Shown piece by piece: positions 7,902 through 15,122 of a stretch of 64,000 nt of DNA (position 1 is its first letter; the number at the start of each line of letters is the position of its first letter). The position numbers and the translations under genes were made by a program. The stretch is from an uncultured Lentisphaeria bacterium (GTDB taxonomy: Bacteria > Verrucomicrobiota > Lentisphaeria > Victivallales > UBA1829), in the NCBI GenBank assembly GCA_905197955.1, contig CAJKAR010000007.1, forward strand, positions 62,001-126,000, in the 5' to 3' direction. The notes beneath the pieces were generated by a model. It saw only the letters and a list, made by a program, of their open reading frames with translations, did no database searches and was not told the DNA's origin.

Positions 7902-7930
7902 AATATAACATTCCCTCCTGTATTTGTCAA
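7902..7930 (-). promoter_or_regulatory. Strong predicted promoter of gapA
   Basis: Minus strand TTGACA (7930-7925), 17-base spacer, TATATT (7907-7902), with TGT just before the -10 (extended -10). The 5' leader is about 90 bases. Confidence 0.75.
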
Positions 7931-8003
7931 TATTAGGAAAACTAAAATATTGCGGAAGAACGGATTCCTGTAATTTTTTTTTAATTTTAAGTTCATTTTG
8001 TGC

Positions 8004-8032
8004 TTGACATTTCAATTCGTTCCTTTTATATT
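8004..8032 (+). promoter_or_regulatory. Predicted promoter of the C_GCAxxG_C_C gene
   Basis: TTGACA (8004-8009), 17-base spacer, TATATT (8027-8032), about 35 bases before the ATG at 8068. It is divergent from the gapA promoter. Confidence 0.75.
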
Positions 8033-8067
8033 GGAGACAGAGTAGAGAAGAGAAGGATATTTGGAGT

Positions 8068-8400
8068 ATGAAAACTCGTACAGAGCAAGCTGTTGCATTT
8101 TTTTCCTCGGTTCCGAGAGCTGGAAATTGTGCTCAGTGTGTCGCGAAGGCTTTTGCCGATGATGACGTTGTAATGAAACTTGCGTCCTGTGGAGCCGGAA
8201 ATGCTCCGATGGGGCTTTGCGGAGCCCTGTATGCTGCCCTGTCTCTTGCCGATGAAAAGGATCGGGAGGAGATCCGCCGCGCCTTTCAGGAACGGACCGG
8301 TTCCGATCTCTGCCGGGAACTCAAAAGCAATTACAAGATTCCCTGCATCAAATGTGTGGAAATCGCTGCGGAACTGCTTGAAAAGAAACAGAATAAATAA
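8068..8400 (+). CDS. C_GCAxxG_C_C family Cys-rich redox protein
   Basis: 110 aa, soluble. Conserved cysteines occur in NCAQC (residues 20-24), in ASCGAGNAPMGLCGALYAA (about 39-57), in DLCREL and in PCIKCVEIAAELL near the end. This spacing matches a small family of putative redox-active or metal-binding proteins found mainly in anaerobes, annotated by the C_GCAxxG_C_C signature. The biochemical role is unknown. It has its own promoter and no operon partners. Confidence 0.82.
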   Translation: MKTRTEQAVAFFSSVPRAGNCAQCVAKAFADDDVVMKLASCGAGNAPMGLCGALYAALSLADEKDREEIRRAFQERTGSDLCRELKSNYKIPCIKCVEIAAELLEKKQNK

Positions 8401-8428
8401 AAGGTTGCGTTTTTTCTGAAAAATCTTT

Positions 8429-8457
8429 TTGCATTTATAGATTGTAAGATATATATT
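8429..8457 (+). promoter_or_regulatory. Predicted promoter of the secreted-protein gene at 8506
   Basis: TTGCAT (8429-8434), 17-base spacer, TATATT (8452-8457). A ribosome site AAGGTGAG precedes the ATG at 8506. Confidence 0.65.
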
Positions 8458-8505
8458 TGCGAAAAAGGTTTTTTTTAACACTAAAAAAATGTAAAAAGGT
8501 GAGTT

Positions 8506-9183
8506 ATGAGAAAAATCATTGCCGTCTGCTTTGTGGCCTTTGTTCTTGCTTCCGGAACCTCATTGACAGCGCAGGATGCGAAAGCTCCTACCGCTCAGGA
8601 ACTGAAGGCTGCTGATCAGGAAGCCGCAGTCGTTCTGAGTGAAGAGGAAAAAATGGTGGCGGCGGAAAATCAGACTCCTCCGTTCCTGAGAGGACTCACA
8701 GGAAAACTTCTGATGTATCTGCCGAATCGTCTGGTTGATCTGCTTGATGTTTTCTCTCTGGAGCTGAAAGGTGGAGCCGCGGTTGGGGCCGGAGTCAGAA
8801 TTACGCGTGCGGTCGGCCTTGTTGGCGAAGTGGGCGCTACTGGTGATCTGATTAAAGGTTATAACCGTCAGTATGGCTGTGCGCTGACTCAGGGATATGA
8901 TGCTCAGTTCCTGATTCCGATGGCGGAAAACATGGATCGTTCTCTTGCATATGGTTATGTGAATAAGTATTGGCAGTATGGTACGAATTTCCCGCTGCCG
9001 TCCGATACGATTTATCTTCCTCGTACGGGAGCGCGCGATTACTGGGCGATCGAGGTCGGCGCGACCTGCTTTGTCGGAGCCAAGGCTGCGGTGCATCCGC
9101 TGGCTATTGTGGACTTCTTTGCCGGGCTGATTCTTCTGGATCCCAGCGGAGATGACTACGTGCTCAAACCGATCTCTTACTGA
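8506..9183 (+). CDS. Secreted or outer-membrane protein of unknown function
   Basis: 225 aa with a clear signal peptide (about residues 1-22, ending SLTAQ). An acidic linker (about 23-60) is followed by PNRLVDLLDVFSLELKGG and two glycine-rich stretches, GGAAVGAGVRITRAVGLVGEVGAT (about 87-110) and WAIEVGATCFVGAKAAVHPLAIVDFFAGLILLD near the end. Alternating small and hydrophobic residues suggest beta-strands or membrane association. I do not recognise the family confidently. It has its own promoter and terminator, so it is a single-gene unit of probable envelope function. Confidence 0.75.
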   Translation: MRKIIAVCFVAFVLASGTSLTAQDAKAPTAQELKAADQEAAVVLSEEEKMVAAENQTPPFLRGLTGKLLMYLPNRLVDLLDVFSLELKGGAAVGAGVRITRAVGLVGEVGATGDLIKGYNRQYGCALTQGYDAQFLIPMAENMDRSLAYGYVNKYWQYGTNFPLPSDTIYLPRTGARDYWAIEVGATCFVGAKAAVHPLAIVDFFAGLILLDPSGDDYVLKPISY

Positions 9184-9198
9184 GATGGTTGAATATGA

Positions 9199-9252
9199 AA
9201 ACGGCGGCGGTTTTCTCGGATTTTCAAGCAGGAAACCTCCACCGTTTTTTTT
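9199..9252 (+). terminator. Rho-independent terminator after the 8506 gene
   Basis: An imperfect long stem, AAACGGcGGcGGTTT against AAACCtCCaCCGTTT, ends in eight T residues. Confidence 0.75.
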
Positions 9253-9304
9253 CTGCGGATGTGGAAAAAAACATAATTATTGTTTGTTTTGGAATAGATA
9301 ACGG

Positions 9305-9333
9305 TTGAAAAACCTCCAAACATATATTATCTT
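9305..9333 (+). promoter_or_regulatory. Possible promoter of secG
   Basis: TTGAAA (9305-9310), 17-base spacer, TATCTT (9328-9333), about 40 bases before the ATG. The region is AT-rich, so the exact hexamers are uncertain. Confidence 0.35.
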
Positions 9334-9376
9334 ATCCGCCACGACTTTATAAAAAAACAACAAAAACAGGTGAAAC

Positions 9377-9787
9377 ATGTTGACGGTGGTTAGTGCTATT
9401 CTTTATACGGTAGCGGTTTTAATTGCGATTCTTCTGGTCGCTCTGGTGCTGGTTCAGCCATCCAAAGGAGGAGGGTTCGGCTCAGCGTTCGGCGGTGTGG
9501 GGGAAGGGGTCTTTGGCGCTCAGACGATGGGATATCTTTCTCGTCTGACGGTCATTATGATCGCTGTATTTTTCATTGTAACTCTCGGGCTTGCCGCGCT
9601 CTCCGGCCATAAGCAGAAGACCGTTTCCGCCGCGGCTGACAGTGCAGCTCTGCAGGTTCCTGCGGCTGTTGCACCTGCAGCTCCTGCAAAGGAAAAGACG
9701 GCAGCTCCTGAAAAGAATGCTGTAAAAGACTCCGTAAAGAAGGTCGAAAACAGCAAAAAACAGGACTCCGCGCCTGCAAAGAAATAA
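9377..9787 (+). CDS. secG: Preprotein translocase subunit SecG
   Basis: Auxiliary subunit of the SecYEG channel in the inner membrane. 136 aa: a first membrane helix (about 4-26), the conserved cytoplasmic loop LVQPSKGGGFGSAFGG (about 25-40) and GVFGAQTMGYLSRLT, and a second helix (about 56-74). The C-terminal 60 residues are an Ala/Pro/Lys-rich low-complexity tail not found in short SecG proteins (about 75-110 aa). It lies directly before the pilus operon, whose secretins depend on Sec export. Confidence 0.92.
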   Translation: MLTVVSAILYTVAVLIAILLVALVLVQPSKGGGFGSAFGGVGEGVFGAQTMGYLSRLTVIMIAVFFIVTLGLAALSGHKQKTVSAAADSAALQVPAAVAPAAPAKEKTAAPEKNAVKDSVKKVENSKKQDSAPAKK

Positions 9788-9812
9788 AAAAAACTAAGAA
9801 CCTAAGTTTTTT
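9788..9812 (+). terminator. Weak terminator-like hairpin after secG
   Basis: AAAAAACT pairs with AGTTTTTT across a 9-base loop immediately after the secG stop. It is AT-only and therefore a weak signal. Confidence 0.4.
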
Positions 9813-9825
9813 AGCGAAAACATAT

Positions 9826-9854
9826 TTGCATTTTACGGGAATACAGGTTAGAGT
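9826..9854 (+). promoter_or_regulatory. Predicted promoter of the pilus operon
   Basis: TTGCAT (9826-9831), 17-base spacer, TAGAGT (9849-9854). The next five genes follow with gaps of 3-34 bases and the sixth, the second secretin, after 35 bases, with no further promoter recognised. One long transcript to the terminator at 20322 is likely. Confidence 0.55.
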
Positions 9855-9926
9855 TCCTCTATTCAGGACTTCCAGGTGTTCCGGGGGTTGGACGAAAGAA
9901 CCTAAACGTTGGGAGATTTAAGAAAA

Positions 9927-10619
9927 ATGCGTTTCGGCTTCAAGTTTGTTTGTGCCGCTTTCCTTGTGTTCGCGGCTGTGTTTGACGTTACCGCGCAGCG
10001 GAATGCTCTGATTGACACTCAGACAATCGATTTCAAACTTGAATTTTTTGAAGCGCCTAATCTACCCATAACCGGCGGGGTGTCGGTTCCTACCACGAGT
10101 GCGAAATGGCTGGTTGCCATTATTACTTATACCCCTGCGGCTGCCTATGAAAGCGGATCCAGCCGAAGCACGAAGAAACGTGTTCGCTGGCTGGATGATC
10201 TGACCGTGGAACTTTCCCTGATTATTCCCGGTGCCGGAAATTATGGCAACTATATTCTGCTTTCCGGAAAGCAGGTGCTTTGGAGCGTTCCGTGCGATGG
10301 ACGTCGGCACCGTGTTCTTTTTGCCGTCCCGCCTCTCGTCTTTGAGCGTTACAGCAGCATTGAGAAATTTACAAAGACAGCTGCTGCAGAAATTCCCGCA
10401 TATATTGAATTCAAGTCCAAAAATCAGGAAATCCTTGCAAGGTATGTGTATGCAAAGGGGAATGGACAACGCGTGTATCAGGTTTTTCAGCGTCTGTTCA
10501 ATGCGCAGGTCGGAGTTTTCAAACTTCCGACTGCTGTTTTGCCAAAGGAGAAAACTCCCTGGAATCTGGTCGAGACAGCTGCGTTTGATCTCCCGAAAAG
10601 CATTGTGGAAGGAAAGTAA
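9927..10619 (+). CDS. Amuc_1102-like periplasmic pilus-system protein
   Basis: 230 aa from the ATG at 9927, with GGGAG about 11 bases upstream; an in-frame TTG at 9909 is less likely. Signal peptide of about 24 residues ending VTAQ. The mature part is beta-rich, with KWLVAIITYTP, VRWLDDLTVELSLIIPG and RHRVLFAVPPLVFERY. It occupies the first position of an operon whose order (this gene, PilM-like, Amuc_1100-like, Amuc_1099-like, secretin) equals Akkermansia Amuc_1102 to Amuc_1098. The assignment rests mainly on this synteny, the size and the signal peptide. It is probably a periplasmic component of the pilus assembly machine. Confidence 0.75.
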   Translation: MRFGFKFVCAAFLVFAAVFDVTAQRNALIDTQTIDFKLEFFEAPNLPITGGVSVPTTSAKWLVAIITYTPAAAYESGSSRSTKKRVRWLDDLTVELSLIIPGAGNYGNYILLSGKQVLWSVPCDGRRHRVLFAVPPLVFERYSSIEKFTKTAAAEIPAYIEFKSKNQEILARYVYAKGNGQRVYQVFQRLFNAQVGVFKLPTAVLPKEKTPWNLVETAAFDLPKSIVEGK

Positions 10620-10622
10620 GTC

Positions 10623-12413
10623 ATGGCCAAAAGAAAAAAGAACGTATTGTGTATTGATATCGGCGGAGATACGATCAAAGCTGCCGAGTTCGCGTATTCC
10701 GATACCGGTGTGATGACTCTTGTCAAATTTGCATTTGCTGAGTTCGGGTTCGGAGAGAACTCTGCCACGGAAAACGATTCCTACCTGTATGCAATGCTCA
10801 TTGAGCTGAAAAAACTTCTGGAAGAAAATCATTTTACGGCGAAACTCGTCAATATTTCCGTTTCGGCTCAGAACTCTTTCATCCGTTTTGTCAAGATTCC
10901 CGCACTGACGGAGAATGAGGAAAAAGTTCGTCAGATCATTGAATTCGAGGCCAGGCAGAATGCTCCGCTGCCGGTTGATCAGATGATTCTGGATTATCAG
11001 CTGACTGGAACATCTGAGGATGGCGCGGAAATCGATGCGATGATCGTTAACGTGAAGAGCGCCGACATCGAAAAGATTGTAAAGGTGATTCAGGATGCCG
11101 GTAAGAAAATCGGGACAATCGAAGTTTCTCCGACGGCAAGTTATAATGCCTGTCGAGCCAATATGGTCGGAGAAGAGAATTGCGAGATGATTCTCAATAT
11201 CGGCGGACGCTGTTCCACATTGATTTTTATCGATCAGGGAAGTTATTTCGAACGAACCCTTGCGATCGCTGGAAATACGATTACGCAGCAGATCAGTAAA
11301 GAATTCGGAGTTTCTCTGAAAGAAGCCGAAGATTTGAAGCGTCGTCATGGATTCGTTGCTTTGGGCGGTGCCTATGAAGATCCGGATTCTGAGGTGGCTG
11401 CGATTATTTCAAAAATTATTCGTAATGTGATGACTCGTCTTCATGGAGAAATTAATCGTTCCATTAACTTGTATCGTGCACAGCAGAAAGGACGGAAGCC
11501 TGAGAAACTTTATCTGGCTGGTGGAAGTTCTGTGATGACATACACTCCCAGATTTTTCTCCGAAAAACTGAAAATCCCTGTTGAGTATTTGAATCCTTTC
11601 CAGATTACGGCGATTGCCGATGATGTGGATAAAGATGCCTTGAGTGAGGTTGCTCATGTTTTTTCTGAAGTCATTGGTACCGGTCTTCGGAATGTTGGAA
11701 CATGTCCTCTTGAGATCTCTCTGATTCCGGAACCTTTGAAAAGAGAGCGGATTTTTAATCAGAAACAGCCATTCTTTTATGCCTCTGCTGTGACGATGCT
11801 CCTGTGTTTGGGGATTACCTACTGGAGTTTCTCCAAACAGCTTGTTACTGTGACAAAGGATCGTGACCGTGCGGAACAGCAGGTCGCTACGACAAACAGT
11901 ATCATGACAAAAGTGGATGCCGCCTATAGAAGATTGAACAATAGCAAAAGTTCTTATACGAAGGCCTCTGAACTTTTGGTAGGGCGGGATACATGGCCTC
12001 TGTTGCTGAATAAGATTCAGGCAGCAACACTTCCTGAGATCTGGTTTACATCCGTTGAGGGTGCGTCCGCATTGGAAATTAAAAAGAAAAATGAGCCGAC
12101 CCCAGAGGCTTCTGGAGGCTTCCGTGGATTTGGTTCTTTTGAATCTTCCGGACCGAAACAAACCTCTGCTGTTCCGACAGGGGAATATAAGTGGATTGTT
12201 TTCGAAGGTTATATTAGAACAGCCGATCCCAAAGCCGAAGCAACTCATATCTATGAAAAGTTCAAGCAGAATCTGGAAAAAACCGGTGTCTTCAAAAAAT
12301 TTACTATTGCGGACAGCGATCGTATGATTCAGAATTTCAAACTTGGCTCTCAGGATACAAATATTTCCTCCTTTAAAATTGAAGCCGAGTTGATCAACCC
12401 AATAAAACGTTAA
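10623..12413 (+). CDS. pilM: PilM-PilN fusion, type IV pilus inner-membrane platform (Amuc_1101-like)
   Basis: 596 aa. Residues 1 to about 360 are an actin-like ATPase domain of PilM type: KKNVLCIDIGGDTIKAAEF at the start, a second phosphate loop in NIGGRCSTLIF (about 198-208) and AGGSSVM near 300. A single membrane helix follows (about 386-404, FFYASAVTMLLCLGITYW), then a coiled-coil stretch and a periplasmic domain like PilN. In most type IV pilus systems PilM is cytoplasmic and binds the tail of a separate PilN; here both are one chain. It starts 3 bases after the upstream stop, with GGAAGG in the end of that gene. It likely couples the cytoplasmic motor to the periplasmic Amuc_1100/1099-like proteins. 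Confidence 0.88.
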   Translation: MAKRKKNVLCIDIGGDTIKAAEFAYSDTGVMTLVKFAFAEFGFGENSATENDSYLYAMLIELKKLLEENHFTAKLVNISVSAQNSFIRFVKIPALTENEEKVRQIIEFEARQNAPLPVDQMILDYQLTGTSEDGAEIDAMIVNVKSADIEKIVKVIQDAGKKIGTIEVSPTASYNACRANMVGEENCEMILNIGGRCSTLIFIDQGSYFERTLAIAGNTITQQISKEFGVSLKEAEDLKRRHGFVALGGAYEDPDSEVAAIISKIIRNVMTRLHGEINRSINLYRAQQKGRKPEKLYLAGGSSVMTYTPRFFSEKLKIPVEYLNPFQITAIADDVDKDALSEVAHVFSEVIGTGLRNVGTCPLEISLIPEPLKRERIFNQKQPFFYASAVTMLLCLGITYWSFSKQLVTVTKDRDRAEQQVATTNSIMTKVDAAYRRLNNSKSSYTKASELLVGRDTWPLLLNKIQAATLPEIWFTSVEGASALEIKKKNEPTPEASGGFRGFGSFESSGPKQTSAVPTGEYKWIVFEGYIRTADPKAEATHIYEKFKQNLEKTGVFKKFTIADSDRMIQNFKLGSQDTNISSFKIEAELINPIKR

Positions 12414-12431
12414 GTACGGAGATTGTTTACT

Positions 12432-13802
12432 ATGAAATTATCTGCGAGAAACATTCCCCTTATAATAGTGCTGGTTGTAACAGTGCTTGTTTCCGCCGTA
12501 TTGATTTATTATGTTGTAATCGAACATGGAAAAGTGTCCGAGACGAATACAAAAATTGAACAATATAAGCAGATTCTTGAAGATGCCAACAAAAAGAAAC
12601 CGGCCCCTGTTACTGAAAACTTCAAGAATATGACCATTGATGCAGAAAATCTGGATGTCAAGGCGTATCAGATTCAGCGTACGTTCGGTAAGTATTATCG
12701 AAAGCCGCTGATTACTTTTGCAAATACAATTGGACTTTCTGGAAAGAAACTTGCCGCAGCATTTAGAAGATATTATCAGTCCCTGGTGGATGATGCCAAA
12801 GCAGATATCGTTGGTTCCAATGACAAGGCTCTTATTGACAATTTCCTTGCTGGAAAAGATAAAGCAAAACTGGATGCCGCGATTGCCGCATATGGCGATT
12901 ATATTAATGAATCCAGATTGCTGAAAAAATTCTCGAAATTCTATGAAGATCTGCCGGAGGAGAAAAAAGGTCTGATTATCGGTGGAAAGCGGGATCAGGA
13001 GATTCTGAAGGAATTCTTTGAGAAGGAAAAAGTCGACAAAAAACTTCTGGAACAGGCAATGGAAAAGTTCCAGGAAGATGTTCAGGCTTTGACAGTGGAA
13101 CCTGTTACCAAAGCGAATGTTCATGAATTTCTGCTGGCTGCAATGGGATTGCCCCGGACTGCTTTGGTTACCTATTATAAAGGAATTCTGAAAAATCTTC
13201 AAAATCTGATGTTCCGTCAGAAATTGATTCCTGGAGCTGAAACCATCAAAGATGTGGAGACTTTAACATACAGTGATGAGTTCCAGCCGAGTCAGAAACA
13301 GATTCCGCTCGTGATCCGTCAGATGCTGATGAGGGAAGATTTCTTTAACAGAGCCAAAAAGGCTAAAATTACCAAAGTCGTATCTATGAAGGAGTTGACT
13401 CCTCAGCTGGTCGAGCAGCGAGTCAATGATGATTATGTGAGATATACATTTGAGGCCGTTTTGGAAGGTCCGATGGATGCTCTGCGTGATTTTGTCAATT
13501 CGCTTCAGAATGCATATAAGGATAATGTCGTGTATCGGATCCGGGATATTTCACTATCACGTGCTATGCCGGAAAATGTGGAGGATCTGACGGCGGTAGA
13601 GTCCAAAGATCCGGCAGTCGCGCTTGCTTCCAAATTCCAGTTCCCTGATTTTGAACCACAGAATACGGAAGTGAATCTGCTGGCTGCATCGTATGGAAAA
13701 CCCATGATCGGTCGTTCCAAAGATATTTCCATGAAGATATCTTTTGACATATTGCTTTACGTTGCAGATGAGCTGAAACGTGTTGAATTGAGCGCTAAAT
13801 AA
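12432..13802 (+). CDS. Amuc_1100-like (PilO-like) pilus protein
   Basis: 456 aa from the ATG at 12432; an in-frame TTG three codons earlier is rejected because GGAG is spaced for the ATG. A short cytoplasmic N-terminus, one membrane helix (about 10-28) and a coiled-coil EHGKVSETNTKIEQYKQIL lead into a large periplasmic domain. The C-terminal part, GPMDALRDFVNSLQNAYKD then VVYRIRDISLSRAMPENV, resembles the ferredoxin-like fold region of Amuc_1100 and PilO. At 456 aa it is clearly longer than Akkermansia Amuc_1100 (about 317 aa), owing to an extra Lys/Glu-rich helical segment at roughly 60-240. Assignment rests on synteny plus the topology and C-terminal motif. Confidence 0.78.
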   Translation: MKLSARNIPLIIVLVVTVLVSAVLIYYVVIEHGKVSETNTKIEQYKQILEDANKKKPAPVTENFKNMTIDAENLDVKAYQIQRTFGKYYRKPLITFANTIGLSGKKLAAAFRRYYQSLVDDAKADIVGSNDKALIDNFLAGKDKAKLDAAIAAYGDYINESRLLKKFSKFYEDLPEEKKGLIIGGKRDQEILKEFFEKEKVDKKLLEQAMEKFQEDVQALTVEPVTKANVHEFLLAAMGLPRTALVTYYKGILKNLQNLMFRQKLIPGAETIKDVETLTYSDEFQPSQKQIPLVIRQMLMREDFFNRAKKAKITKVVSMKELTPQLVEQRVNDDYVRYTFEAVLEGPMDALRDFVNSLQNAYKDNVVYRIRDISLSRAMPENVEDLTAVESKDPAVALASKFQFPDFEPQNTEVNLLAASYGKPMIGRSKDISMKISFDILLYVADELKRVELSAK

Positions 13803-13820
13803 ATGACATGAGGTATTACA

Positions 13821-15089
13821 ATGTTGTTTTTGAAGAAACATTATGAGAAAGTAATTCTGGCGGCTCTTTTGTTCATCTTTGTTCTGTTGCTTGGATTTCA
13901 GATCTTGATCATTCTTCGAGCGAAGGATGTGGATATTGATAGTGTCGTCGGAGTTCGTCCGCCCCGGCCTGATTATAAGAAAATTCAGCCGGATGATCCG
14001 GCTTATGAGTTGAATGCTGTTTTTGGAGAGAAGAAATCTCTCTGGGCAGCTAACCAGAATAAGGAAGGCGAGAGCGATGTTTGTGAGGCGGCACCTCTGG
14101 TCAGATGTCCTTTCGGTCCCCATCTGATTCCTGTTACGGATTATCCGAAACAGAATGCCAAGCAACCTGGAAAATGTTCCTATTGCGGGAAAGAGATTCG
14201 AGTGCTTGTTTCTTCCCTGATTATTACTGCAGAGGACTCGGATGGTGATGGAATGCCTGATAAGTGGGAGCAGCAGTATGGTCTGAATTTCAAAGATCCC
14301 AATGATGCGATTCTGGATCCTGATGATGACGGATTTACAAACTTGGAAGAGTGCAAGGCAAACACCAATCCCAAGGATCCGAAGAGTCGCCCGACTTATG
14401 CAAAGAAACTGTATGTAGTTGATGTGAAAAGTGTACCGTTGGGATTGCGTCTGAAACATTTTGCTAGCGCGGAACGAGGAAAAGATCCTAAAAAATGGGA
14501 AATCCAGATTGAAGTTCGTCGCGGACGCAGATATCGTCCCACCTTTACAGCCGTCGGTGGTGTTGTAACGGTCGATAAAAAAAGTTATCTGATTGAGAGC
14601 ATTCAGGAGATCTGGGATACAAATCCGGCCACAAAAGCGGTTGAAAATAAATCCCGCCTCATTCTCCGAAATTATGATGCCAAGAAAAAAACAATTCTTT
14701 CGGAAGAACGTATTCAGGGAGAGCTGGGTAAGGAAATTGTCGATCCCCGGAAACTGGTTACCTTCTATTTCCCGGTGGATAAGGTTGAACGTACAGGATT
14801 TGTCGGAGATCAGTTCCAGCTTGGCGATGAGCGGCGTGGAATTGATAAATATACCATTATTGAAGGCAATGAAAAAGAGAAAACCGCACAGTTGAAATCG
14901 GATAACGGTGTGATTGAATCTATTCCGACGATGCCTCAGACTCTGCTGCAAGAGCCTGGTATGGAAGGAATGCCACCGGGAGCGGAGGGACCGATGAATC
15001 CGGAAATGATGAATCAGCGGAACAGACCCAGAACGAATACTTTCAGAGGAATGCCTCGTACTCGTTCCCGTAATGTGAGAAATAGATAA
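13821..15089 (+). CDS. Amuc_1099-like pilus protein with zinc ribbon and calcium-type repeats
   Basis: 422 aa. An N-terminal membrane helix (about 10-32) is followed by a Cys pair CxxC (CSYCGKE, about 118-124) with an upstream C (RCPFGPH), a zinc-ribbon-like element. Then comes DSDGDGMPDKWEQQYG plus DPDDDGFTNLEECKANTNP (about 139-185), which is a thrombospondin type 3 / EF-hand-like calcium loop pair. The rest is beta-rich, and the C-terminus is Met/Pro/Arg/Asn-rich and probably disordered. It lies fourth in the pilus operon, in the Amuc_1099 position. Probably a periplasmic linker between the inner-membrane platform and the secretin. Confidence 0.76.
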   Translation: MLFLKKHYEKVILAALLFIFVLLLGFQILIILRAKDVDIDSVVGVRPPRPDYKKIQPDDPAYELNAVFGEKKSLWAANQNKEGESDVCEAAPLVRCPFGPHLIPVTDYPKQNAKQPGKCSYCGKEIRVLVSSLIITAEDSDGDGMPDKWEQQYGLNFKDPNDAILDPDDDGFTNLEECKANTNPKDPKSRPTYAKKLYVVDVKSVPLGLRLKHFASAERGKDPKKWEIQIEVRRGRRYRPTFTAVGGVVTVDKKSYLIESIQEIWDTNPATKAVENKSRLILRNYDAKKKTILSEERIQGELGKEIVDPRKLVTFYFPVDKVERTGFVGDQFQLGDERRGIDKYTIIEGNEKEKTAQLKSDNGVIESIPTMPQTLLQEPGMEGMPPGAEGPMNPEMMNQRNRPRTNTFRGMPRTRSRNVRNR

Positions 15090-15122
15090 AAATCATATAA
15101 TAAAGCTTGGAGAAAGAATATT

